A stretch of 64,000 bases of DNA. It comes from Planctomycetota bacterium. GTDB lineage: Bacteria > Planctomycetota > UBA1135 > UBA2386. Numbering within the stretch: position 1 is the stretch's first letter; every line of letters starts with the position of its first letter. The translations under genes and the position numbers were made by a program. The stretch lies in the NCBI GenBank assembly GCA_020638695.1, contig JACKIB010000003.1:248001-312000 (forward strand), in the 5' to 3' direction. Below the pieces are notes generated by a model. It was not told the DNA's origin, searched no databases, and saw only the letters and a list, made by a program, of their open reading frames with translations. Below are positions 46,130 to 55,825 of the stretch, in pieces.

Positions 46130-46695
46130 TCCTCGGGCGTTTGGGGCTGGGACTCCGATACGGACAAGAACTCGCGCAGGGCGAGGCGAGCACGACGCGC
46201 GTGGCTCGCCGCCGTGTTCTCCGGAATGCCGAGCAGGGCTCCGACCTCGGCGAACGAATGCCCGAGCACGACATGGAGCAGCAGGCTGGCGCGCGCGGCT
46301 TCGGACAGGCCTTCGAGCCCGCGGGCCAGCTCGTCATCCAACCCGAAGCGGTCGGCATCGAACGGCAGGGCATGGCCTTCCTGGGCAGCGAACTGCGGAG
46401 CCCGGGAGTCGATTGCCGACTCGTGGGCGGGACCATCGAGCAACCGCGCGGCACGCCGGCGATCGGCCCGGCGCCAATTCGCACCGAGGTTGCGGGTGAT
46501 CTGGCTCAACCAGGGCCCGGCGTCCGCGCCGGGCTTCCAGGCCGCCCGTCGCTCCCACGCCACGCGCATGGTCTGTTGCACCAGATCCTCCGCGTCTTGG
46601 CGCCCGACCCAGGCCGCCGCCACCACCCAGAGCATGCGACCGTGCCGGGTCATCTCCCGGACGAACGCATCGGTGGACAACCGGGGCATCGGCAT
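46111..46695 (-). CDS. ECF-type RNA polymerase sigma factor
   Basis: A 194-residue ECF sigma factor. Region 2: LWVVAAAWVGRQDAEDLVQQ followed by TMRVAWERRAAWKPG; region 4: LGHSFAEVGALLGIPENTAA then SHARRARLALREFL. It belongs to a different ECF group than the one at 12934-13527. It is 18 bases downstream of the Cys-rich protein gene and overlaps the anti-sigma-like gene, so all three form one operon. Autoregulation is likely as for most ECF factors, but no promoter was identified. Confidence 0.9.
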   Translation of the reverse strand: MPMPRLSTDAFVREMTRHGRMLWVVAAAWVGRQDAEDLVQQTMRVAWERRAAWKPGADAGPWLSQITRNLGANWRRADRRRAARLLDGPAHESAIDSRAPQFAAQEGHALPFDADRFGLDDELARGLEGLSEAARASLLLHVVLGHSFAEVGALLGIPENTAASHARRARLALREFLSVSESQPQTPEECPKTR

Positions 46696-46713
46696 GGGGC
46701 GCCGAGGGTACCC

Positions 46714-47232
46714 TCAGCGGCAACCCCCGGAGCAACACTTCCCCGGGGCAGCCTTGGCTGGGGCAGCCTTGGCTGGGGCAGCCTTGGCTGGGCCGACCTT
46801 GGATGGGGCGTCGACCGTCGTGGCGGGCGCAGACGGCTTCGCCGCCGCGGCCGGCGCGCAGCAGCCGGTGCCGCACTCGTCGCAACATCCTTTTCCGTCG
46901 CAGCACCACGGCGGGCACTCGCCACCGTCGCAGCAGACCCCGCTGCAGTCGCAGCAGCCCGCGGTCTCGCAACCCTTGGCGTTGCAGTCCGTGGTCTCGC
47001 AGTCCTTGACATTGCAGCCCGCAGACTCGCAGCCCGTGGTCTTGCAGTCCGCGGTCTCGCAGTCGGTCCCGGCCGCCGCCTTCGTCGCCGCCGGCGCCGC
47101 ATCGCACGGACAGCAGCAACAACCTCCCTCGGGCGCGGAAGGCCCGGTAGCGCGGGCCGGGTCGCCCCCGGAGCGGAGCCCGGCAAAGGTGGTGAGGAAC
47201 AACGCGACGGCCGATGCGAGCAGGATCTTCAT
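46714..47232 (-). CDS. Exported protein with 28 cysteines, metallothionein-like
   Basis: A 172-residue protein with signal peptide (MKILLASAVALFLTTFAGL). The mature part has 28 Cys, starting with CCCCPC, then a run of five-residue repeats (DCETA, DCKTT, GCESA, GCNVK, DCETT, DCNAK, GCETA), then CC-containing segments (VCCDGGECPPWCCDGKGCC). An Ala/Pro/Lys repeat (AKAAP, three copies) and CCSGGCR close it. The composition suggests metal binding or a disulfide-rich structure outside the cytoplasm. It is the first gene of an operon with an ECF sigma factor and a Cys-containing anti-sigma-like protein. No named family recognised. Confidence 0.78.
   Translation of the reverse strand: MKILLASAVALFLTTFAGLRSGGDPARATGPSAPEGGCCCCPCDAAPAATKAAAGTDCETADCKTTGCESAGCNVKDCETTDCNAKGCETAGCCDCSGVCCDGGECPPWCCDGKGCCDECGTGCCAPAAAAKPSAPATTVDAPSKVGPAKAAPAKAAPAKAAPGKCCSGGCR
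46748..46807 (-). repeat. 15-bp tandem repeat inside the Cys-rich gene
   Basis: Three exact copies of GCAGCCTTGGCTGGG (46748-46792) and a fourth diverged one (46793-46807). They encode the AKAAP repeats near the C-terminus. A second, more diverged 15-bp repeat array at about 46940-47075 encodes the xC-x-x-x pentapeptides. Confidence 0.85.
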
Positions 47233-47450
47233 GGTGCCCGACCGATGTCCGCCGCTCTCCCGCGCCGTGCACCCGCGCTTCTTTTTTTCCGGCCCAGCCG
47301 GGGTGCCCGCGCGGCGGGGACACCCTGCGACCGGCGCGCGCAACCGCCAACCGAGCGCGCGGTGGCATCGCTTTACCGGCCCCGCGAATCCCCGCTCCGG
47401 CGTGAACGGGCTGCCCTTTTTTCGCCGCGGCGTTCCCCGATGATGCCGCC

Positions 47451-49343
47451 GTGTCCCGCCTGGTTCTGCTGCAGCTCCCCGTTCCACCTCCGGCCGCGCT
47501 CGCGGCGACCGGCAACGTGCCGCTCGCGGCTGGAACACTGGCGGTCGCAGCACAGGTGCACGGCCTGGAACGCCGCGGGCTGCAGGTCGAAGTCGTCCCG
47601 CCGGAGCAGACCGATGCGCTCGGGGATCGCCAGCTCGCCGACCACCTGGCGGCCGGCGAACCGCAGTTCGTCGGGCTGTCGCTCTACCTGTGGAACGTCG
47701 AGCGCAGCCTGCACCTGGCGCGCGAGATCAAGGCGCGATCACCCGCGACGACGATCCTGATCGGCGGCCCCGAGGTCGCCCCCGGCCAGTCGTTCGTGTT
47801 GGGATCGGACGGGTTCGACATCGCGGTGACGGGCGAGGCGGAGGACCGATTCGCCGAGCTGATGACGCGGCTGTTGGACCGGCGCGACGTCACCGACATC
47901 CCCGGCGTCGCGGTGCGGCAACCCGACGGCACGCTGTCGCGGCCCAGCGCCGAGCCACGTCCGGACTTCGCGCTGGCAACCTACCCTTCGCCGTACCTCG
48001 CCGGCACCCTGCCGATCGATCCGCAGCGCGCCAGCTACGTCGAGACCGTGCGCGGCTGCGCGTCGAAGTGCACCTACTGCTTCTACCCGCGCAGCAGCAC
48101 CAGCCTGCGCACCCTCGACCCCGAAGCGACCGGCTCGCTGATCGCGGCACTGCGCCGCGGTGGGGCGCGCGACGTGGTGTTCCTCGACCCGACGTTCAAC
48201 CACCGGACCGGGTTCGAAGAGGTGCTGGCGGCGATCACCGCAGCCAACCCCGACCGGCAGCTGTCGATGTTCGCCGAAGTGCGCCCCGAGGGCCTCACCG
48301 CCGTGCACGCGGCGGGGCTCGCGGCCGCAGGGTTCCGCAAGCTCGAGATCGGGCTGCAATCGGTGAACGTGAAGACCCTCGAGCGGGTGCAGCGGTACGG
48401 CAACCCGCAGCGGGTTGCCGAGGCGGCGCGCATGCTGCGTGACCACGGTATCGAACTGCTGATCGACCTGATCATCGGCCTCCCCGGCGACACCCCCGAC
48501 GACGTGGCGCGCGGCGTCGACTTCCTGATCGAGCACGACCTGGGCCGGTTCGCGCAGGTGTTCCCGCTGAGCGTCCTGCCGGGCACCGCGATGCGCAACC
48601 TCGCGGCCAGCTACGGCATCGAGTTCGACCCGACCCCGCCCTACCGGGTGCGCCGCACCGAGACCTTCACCGAGGACCAGCTGCTCGAGGCGCTGCTCGA
48701 TGCAGAGGATGCGCTGGATCGCCGCCTCGACGAGACCCCGCGCCTGCACCTCGTCGCTGCGACGGACCGCGACGACGTGCACCAGCTCGACCTCGATCGG
48801 GGCGAGGTGCTGCCGCCGGTGGGCGCGGCGCGACACAGCGCGCTGTGGTTGCAGGGAACGGACCTGTTCGCGCACCGCGACGCGATCGGGGCGGCGATCG
48901 ACACCAGGATCGCAATCGACCCGTACTCGGTGCTGGACGTGCTGCTGCAGCCCCGTGCACCGTTTCCGTTGGACCTCGTCGAATCGATCCGCGCCCGGCT
49001 GCGGCGCGCGCCGGCGTCGTACCACGCCCGTGCCGCGGCGCACCGCGGCGAGGACATGCAGCGGCGGATCGGGGTCGTGTTGGGCCGCGACACCGCGCTG
49101 CCGGCCGACTGGGTAGAGGCGGTCCAGGAGTTGGTGCCGGTGTTCCGCGAGCAGAGCGCCGCAGAAGCGCTGGCAGATGCCGTGCACCTCGGCGACACAC
49201 TGCCGTGCGCCCGCATCGTCGACGCGACTTGCGACGACCGGACCCTCGGCGCCCTGCAGCGCGGCGCCGACCTCGAGTCGGTCGCGTTCGCCGACCGGGA
49301 TCTCGAGCAGCGCTGGCAGACGCAGCGCATCGGCTATGGTTGA
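47451..49343 (+). CDS. B12-binding-type radical SAM protein
   Basis: A 630-residue protein. Residues 1-130 resemble a cobalamin-binding domain (FVGLSLYLWNVERSLHLARE, TTILIGGPEVAPG). The radical SAM core follows with RGCASKCTYCFYP, giving iron-sulfur ligands Cys203, Cys207 and Cys210, and FRKLEIGLQSVNVKTLERVQ. The last 200 residues have no known domain. Such enzymes carry out radical methylations or rearrangements; the substrate is not evident. The DxHxxG cobalamin motif is absent, so B12 may not be bound tightly. The start is GTG 47451. The 3' end overlaps the helicase start by 8 bases. Confidence 0.83.
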   Translation: MSRLVLLQLPVPPPAALAATGNVPLAAGTLAVAAQVHGLERRGLQVEVVPPEQTDALGDRQLADHLAAGEPQFVGLSLYLWNVERSLHLAREIKARSPATTILIGGPEVAPGQSFVLGSDGFDIAVTGEAEDRFAELMTRLLDRRDVTDIPGVAVRQPDGTLSRPSAEPRPDFALATYPSPYLAGTLPIDPQRASYVETVRGCASKCTYCFYPRSSTSLRTLDPEATGSLIAALRRGGARDVVFLDPTFNHRTGFEEVLAAITAANPDRQLSMFAEVRPEGLTAVHAAGLAAAGFRKLEIGLQSVNVKTLERVQRYGNPQRVAEAARMLRDHGIELLIDLIIGLPGDTPDDVARGVDFLIEHDLGRFAQVFPLSVLPGTAMRNLAASYGIEFDPTPPYRVRRTETFTEDQLLEALLDAEDALDRRLDETPRLHLVAATDRDDVHQLDLDRGEVLPPVGAARHSALWLQGTDLFAHRDAIGAAIDTRIAIDPYSVLDVLLQPRAPFPLDLVESIRARLRRAPASYHARAAAHRGEDMQRRIGVVLGRDTALPADWVEAVQELVPVFREQSAAEALADAVHLGDTLPCARIVDATCDDRTLGALQRGADLESVAFADRDLEQRWQTQRIGYG

Positions 49344-50907
49344 TCGCGCCACACCGGGCCTTCGCCCGTACCAGCGCCGCGCCCTCGAGGCACTGCGCGC
49401 CGCGTACCGCGCGGGCCACCGGCGTGCCTTGGTGGTGATGCCGACCGGCACCGGCAAGACGGTGCTGTTCGCCGAGATCGCGCGGCTCGCCAAGGGACCG
49501 GTGCTGGTGCTGGCGCACCGCCAGGAGTTGGTCGAGCAGGCGCGGCAGAAGATCGCCCAGTGGTGCGACGACGTGGTCGCGGTGGAGATGGCCGAACACC
49601 GTGGGCTGACCGCTGCGGCGACCCGCGCCAAGATCACCGTCGCCAGCATCCAGACGCTGACCCGAAGACTCGCGCAGGTGCCCGGGGACGCATTCCGCCT
49701 GGTCGTGGTCGACGAGGCACACCACGCCACCGCCGACTCGTACCGCGCGGTGCTCGACCACTTCGACGCCTGGGTGTTGGGCGTCACCGCGACGCCCGAC
49801 CGCGGCGACCGCCAAGCGCTCGGTGACGTGTTCGACGCGGTGGCGTTCGACTACGACATGCAGCAGGCGATCCGCGACGGTTGGCTGTGTCCGATCCGTT
49901 CGTTCCTGGTCCGGACGGAAGTCGACTTCTCCGGAGTGCGGAAGGTGGCGGGCGAGTTGGCGACCGCCGACGTGGAGCGCATCCTCACCCGCGCGCCGCA
50001 CCTCGCCGAGCTGGCGCATCCGATCCTGCGGGAACGCGGCGAACGCCCGACCATGGTGTTCGCTGCCTCGGTGGCGCACGCGCGCGCGCTGGCCCGGGTG
50101 CTGTCGGAGCTCGCCGCGGACCCGGGGTTCGCCGTCGCACTCGACGGAACCACCGAGTTCGAAACCCGCCGCGCGGTGGTCGAGCGCTTCCGCCGCGGTG
50201 CGATCCGCGTGCTGGTCAACTGCGCGCTGTTCACCGAGGGATTCGACGTGCCGGAGATCGCGATGGTCGCGATCGCCCGTCCGGTGTTGTCGCGCGCCTT
50301 CTACGCACAGATGGTCGGCCGCGGGACGCGTATCGCACGCGGCAAGTCCGACCTGCTGGTACTCGACTTCGTGCCCGGCAACTGCCGGCACAAGCTGATC
50401 CAGTCGGTCGACATCTTCGCCGACCAGGACGCCGATGTGGTCGAACGGGCACGCGGCATCGCCGCGGAGCGCAGCGCCGAGGGCGAGGCGATCGCACTCG
50501 AGCAGGCCCTCGAGCTCGCGCGCCAAGAGGTCGAGGCACACCGCGCCTCGGTCGAGTACCGCCTCATGCAGCGCGATCCGTTCGCCGCGGTCGGCGTCGA
50601 CGTCGCCGCCGTGCAGCGGCGGCGGCCGGCCGGGCCACCCGCCACCGAGGCGCAGCGGCGCTTTCTCGCCAAGGCCGGGCTGCCGCGGTCCGCACTCGAG
50701 CAACTCGGTGCCGCGGCGGCGGAAGACCTGCGTGAACAACTGCTCGAGCGGCGCGCGGTCGGACTGTGTCCGCCCAAGCTCGCGCACCGGTTGGCGGCGT
50801 TCGGGGTCGATGCCGAGCACATGTACCACGACGAAGCAAGGGAGCTGCTGGCGCGGCTGCAACGGGAGCGCGGGGCCGCCGGCAAACACGAGACGCGGGA
50901 CGCATGA
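49336..50907 (+). CDS. SF2 DEAD/DEAH-box helicase
   Basis: A 523-residue superfamily 2 helicase of the type III-restriction-subunit/RadD-like kind. Q-motif-like LRPYQRRALEALRAAY, Walker A VVMPTGTGKTVLFAE, DEAH box VVVDEAHHATADSYR, motif III LGVTATPDRGD and motif VI QMVGRGTRIARG are all intact. The last 130 residues (ATEAQRRFLAKAGLPRSALE) recall a small C-terminal domain of similar helicases. It probably unwinds or remodels DNA in repair. Its ATG lies inside the radical SAM gene, so translation is coupled. Confidence 0.9.
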   Translation: MVDRATPGLRPYQRRALEALRAAYRAGHRRALVVMPTGTGKTVLFAEIARLAKGPVLVLAHRQELVEQARQKIAQWCDDVVAVEMAEHRGLTAAATRAKITVASIQTLTRRLAQVPGDAFRLVVVDEAHHATADSYRAVLDHFDAWVLGVTATPDRGDRQALGDVFDAVAFDYDMQQAIRDGWLCPIRSFLVRTEVDFSGVRKVAGELATADVERILTRAPHLAELAHPILRERGERPTMVFAASVAHARALARVLSELAADPGFAVALDGTTEFETRRAVVERFRRGAIRVLVNCALFTEGFDVPEIAMVAIARPVLSRAFYAQMVGRGTRIARGKSDLLVLDFVPGNCRHKLIQSVDIFADQDADVVERARGIAAERSAEGEAIALEQALELARQEVEAHRASVEYRLMQRDPFAAVGVDVAAVQRRRPAGPPATEAQRRFLAKAGLPRSALEQLGAAAAEDLREQLLERRAVGLCPPKLAHRLAAFGVDAEHMYHDEARELLARLQRERGAAGKHETRDA

Positions 50908-51009
50908 ACCCGGCCGGTGGGGTCGAGCACGGCACGCGACGTGCTACGCACACCGCGTGATTCGCCGCGGGCATCCCAGCCCCGTGGGTACCATGCGCAG
51001 ACCGTGTCC

Positions 51010-52197
51010 ATGAAGCAACTCGGGTCGACCCCTTCCGACGGAACTCCCGCTCGCGGCACGACGCCGCCCACACCACACCCCCGCCCGCCGCACGCAGACC
51101 GCGCGAGCGCAGTGCGCAGGGATCGCGAGCCGCAGTGTTGTGGTAGGCGGACAGGAACGCGTTCGCCGATCGGTGACACCCTGGCCCGAGTCGCGCTGGT
51201 AGCCACCCTGTCGCTCACCGGAGCATCCGGCCCGGCCCAGGATCGCAACGGGAAGACCCCGCAACCGCCCAAACGGATCGGCGTGTTCTTCTGGCACGAC
51301 TCCCCCAACGACGAAGCCGCGTTGGTCGGGATCCGCGCCGCGTTCGCCGAGATCGGCCGCAAGGACGACATCCGCGTCGCCCGAGCCGGCGAGAACGAGG
51401 CGGCAGGAGCTCGCATCCTCGCCGGCTTCCAACGCGACGGCGTGGACCTCGTGTTCGCCATGGGCACCCAGGCGGCGGTGCTGGCGAGCAAGCACGTGAA
51501 GCGCACGCCGGTGGTGTTCACCGCGGTGACCAACCCGATCGACGCGGGCCTGATCCGCAGCTGGGACGGTTCGGGCAGCAACCTGGCGGGCAACAGCAAC
51601 TGGATCGCACCCGACACGATCCTCCAGGTGTTCCGGATGACGGTGCCCGGGATCGGACGCCTCGGCATGATCCGCACTCCGGACTGCATCGTCAGCGCAT
51701 CCGAACTGCGCGCGCTGCGCGCCCACTCGAGCGGCGGCACAACACCCATCGAGATCGTCGAGGCACCGGTCACGCGGGCCGAGCAACTCGCTGCCGCCGT
51801 CGACCGGTTGGCCGCGCAGCGAGTCGACGCGATCTGGATCCCGATCGACCCGCTGGTCTACCGCAACACTTCTCGGTTGTTGGATGCCGCGCGCGGACGC
51901 GGCATCCCGCTGGTGTCGTCATCGCTGCGCGGCACCCGCACCGGGGCGACCGCCGGCGTGGTCGTCGACTACGTGCTGCTCGGCAAGCTCGCCGCGGCGA
52001 TCGCACTGCAGATCCTGGAGCACGGCCGCGACCCCGGTTCGCTGCCGATCGGCCGGATGCACAGCTACCGGGTCACCGTGAACCTCGAGGCCGCCCGGCA
52101 GTGCAGCTACGAGGTGCCCTATTCGCTGCTCCTGCTCGCCGACATCCTCCTGGAGAAGATCGACTCCGTCGACCCGCCATCGCCCCGTGGAAAGTGA
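51010..52197 (+). CDS. Periplasmic substrate-binding protein (ABC_sub_bind type)
   Basis: About 395 residues. After an Arg/Pro-rich N-terminus there is a signal-like stretch (TLARVALVATLSLTGASGPA) and then a TrpX/YtfQ-like two-lobed binding protein: IGVFFWHDSPNDEAALVGIR, VDLVFAMGTQAAVLASKHVK, TPVVFTAVTNPIDAGLI and VDAIWIPIDPLVYRNTSRLL. The N-terminus is too long for a normal signal, so a later GTG at 51112 may be the true start. No permease or ATPase gene is near; it overlaps a sensor kinase gene by 11 bases. I infer a ligand-sensing role for the kinase rather than transport. Confidence 0.8.
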   Translation: MKQLGSTPSDGTPARGTTPPTPHPRPPHADRASAVRRDREPQCCGRRTGTRSPIGDTLARVALVATLSLTGASGPAQDRNGKTPQPPKRIGVFFWHDSPNDEAALVGIRAAFAEIGRKDDIRVARAGENEAAGARILAGFQRDGVDLVFAMGTQAAVLASKHVKRTPVVFTAVTNPIDAGLIRSWDGSGSNLAGNSNWIAPDTILQVFRMTVPGIGRLGMIRTPDCIVSASELRALRAHSSGGTTPIEIVEAPVTRAEQLAAAVDRLAAQRVDAIWIPIDPLVYRNTSRLLDAARGRGIPLVSSSLRGTRTGATAGVVVDYVLLGKLAAAIALQILEHGRDPGSLPIGRMHSYRVTVNLEAARQCSYEVPYSLLLLADILLEKIDSVDPPSPRGK

Positions 52198-53715
52198 CCG
52201 GAAGCCCCGGCGGCGCGTTCCGCTGCGCACCAAGCTGCTGCTCGCGATCGTCGCGGTCGCGGCACTGATGCTCGGGTTCCTGCTGCTCTACTTCGGCCCG
52301 GCCACCGAGCAGAGCTTCTCGGCGGCCAGCGACGAGTGGATCGAGCGCACTTCAGCGGCGATGCGCGAGCTGTCCCGGACCGACAACGAGAACGGTCAGC
52401 GCCTGCTGAACGACTTGATCCGCCACTCGGCCGACGCCCGGCGGCGCGCGCTGCTCGACATCCCGTGGTCGCTGTACAGCGGTGACGCGACGTTGGTGAG
52501 CCGAGCGATCGAAGCGCAGGACGCGGCCCGCAGCCGTCGACTCGCTCGCAATGTCGAGGTCCTGGGCAAGGAGCTGAACCGGCGTGCCGAGCTGCGGATC
52601 GCCGCCTACGTGGAGACGTGGAACGGCCAGCAACGCACCGTCGCCACCGCGTTCGGCAGCCGCCTGCGGACTCTCTACCTGGGACTCTCCGGCGGGGTCC
52701 TGCTGGTCCTGTTGCTGGTACTGGCGCTCGGCCTGGACCGGGCGATCGTGCGTCCGGTGCGGGTCTTGCGCCAGGCGACCCAGAAGGTCGCCAGCGGCGA
52801 TCTGGCGGTGACGATCGACCGCGCTCCGCACGACGAACTCGGCGACCTGGCTGCCGATTTCGCCGAGATGGTCCGACGACTCCGCGCGTCGCGCGACGAG
52901 ATCGAGGACAAGAGCAACCAGCTGGAAGCGTGGAACCAGACGCTCCAAGACCAGGTGCAGCGCAAGACGCAGCACCTGCAGTCGGCCCTCGCCGATCTGC
53001 GGGCGACCCAGCTGCGCCTGACCCACGCCGACAAGATGGCCTCGCTCGGCACGCTGGCCGGCGGCATCGCGCACGAATTCAACAACCTGATCGGCGGCAT
53101 CCGCGGGTGCATTGCGGAAGCAGTCGCCAGCGCACCGGACTCACCTGCCCGAGAACCGCTGGAGGTCGCGCTGCGCGCCACCGAGCGCGCCGGAACCGTC
53201 ACCGCCAAGCTGCTGCGCTTCGCGCGGCCACGGGTTCAGGGGATGGAGCACGCCCGCGTTCGAGAACTGGTCGTCGAGGTCGTCGACCTGGTCGAGCCGC
53301 AGGCGCGCCGCCAGGGTGTGCAGGTCGAGCTGCAGGTGCGCGACGAACTCGACGTGCGGGTCGACACCGGCGAGATGCACCAGGTGCTGTTGAACCTGTT
53401 CACCAACGCGTTGCAGGCGATGCCCGGCGGAGGACGACTGACGATCACCGGACGAAGGGTCGGCTCCGAGGTCGAGATCGCGGTGGCCGACACCGGGATC
53501 GGGATTCCCGAAGCGCAGATTTCCCACGTGTTCGACCCGTTCTTCACCAACCGCACCGAGCACGGCACTACCGGAGAAGGCTCGGGTCTGGGCCTGTCCG
53601 TGTCGTTCGGGATCGTCAGCGCGCACGGCGGCCGGATCACGGTGGACAGCGAGCCCGGGCGCGGTTCGACATTCACCGTCTGCCTTCCCGGGCCGGACCA
53701 AACCGGAGGCGGTCG

Positions 53716-53719
<4 letters not shown>
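52187..53719 (+). CDS. Sensor histidine kinase
   Basis: A 510-residue membrane kinase. Transmembrane helices at about 16-36 and 164-184 enclose a periplasmic helical domain of 125 residues. HAMP (RPVRVLRQATQKVASGDLAV) and a coiled coil follow, then the phosphoacceptor box LAGGIAHEFNN with His296 and the ATPase domain (NLFTNALQAMPGGGRL, VADTGIGIP, GEGSGLGLSVSFGIV). It is of the NtrB-like group, and its partner, an NtrC-type regulator, overlaps it by 4 bases. The start is GTG 52187. Confidence 0.93.
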
Positions 53720-55101
<1,382 letters not shown>

Positions 55102-55192
55102 GCGAGGCATCCGGTGGATCGGGCGAATCCGCGCCCCGGGTCGGCGCCCTGCGCTCGCATCCGCGAGCAGAATCGTGCAGAGTCCAGTGGCC

Positions 55193-55768
55193 ATGCGACG
55201 TCCACCTCCCAAGCATCGACTGCCCCTGCTGCTCACGTGCCTGCTGCCGTGTCTCGGCGCGTGTTCCGGCGTGCGCACCGACGCCACGCCCGGCGCGAAC
55301 CTCGCGGCAGCGACGACCTACGCCTGGATGATCCCACCCCCGGCGGGCGCGGCGGTTCGACGGGTCGCCGACGACCTGCTTCGCCATCGACTCGAGGCCG
55401 CGGTGGAGGGTCGGCTCGCCGCACGAGGCATGCGCAAGGTCGCCCGCGATAGCGCCGATGTCCTGGTGCACGCCGGGTTGTCGGTGACCGCGAAGGTGCA
55501 GCACAACGACCCCTACTTCTCGCTCTACATCGCCGAGAAGTACGAGGAAGGTGCGGTGATCGTCGAGCTCTACCGCCGGTCCACCGAGCAGCGCGTGTGG
55601 CGTGGCGAGGTGCGGGACCGGCTGCGCACCATCGGCCGAACGACCGGGGGGATGAGCAACCGGCTGCAGGCGGTGGACGAAGAACGCGTGTGGCGCCTCG
55701 AGGACATGGTCAAGGCGATCCTCGCTCGACTGCCGGCGATCGAGCAGCGTCCGGCGTCGCGCCTCTGA
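55193..55768 (+). CDS. DUF4136-type lipoprotein
   Basis: A 191-residue protein with signal and lipobox LGAC. The mature part fits DUF4136 (AAATTYAWMIPPPAG, VADDLLRHRLEAAVEGRLAA, DVLVHAGLSVTAKVQ, GAVIVELYRRSTEQRVWRG), a family of envelope lipoproteins with no firm function. It starts 91 bases after the NtrC gene and converges with the betaine-type transporter gene. Confidence 0.8.
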   Translation: MRRPPPKHRLPLLLTCLLPCLGACSGVRTDATPGANLAAATTYAWMIPPPAGAAVRRVADDLLRHRLEAAVEGRLAARGMRKVARDSADVLVHAGLSVTAKVQHNDPYFSLYIAEKYEEGAVIVELYRRSTEQRVWRGEVRDRLRTIGRTTGGMSNRLQAVDEERVWRLEDMVKAILARLPAIEQRPASRL

Positions 55769-55825
55769 TCGACGTTCTGCGCGCACGCGGCGCGTCGCCA
55801 CGCTCGGTCCCGGATCACCCGAAGC

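Noticed and set aside
46748..47075. Repeat arrays as a possible CRISPR
   Set aside because: Units are contiguous 15-bp in-frame repeats inside a coding gene, without spacers.
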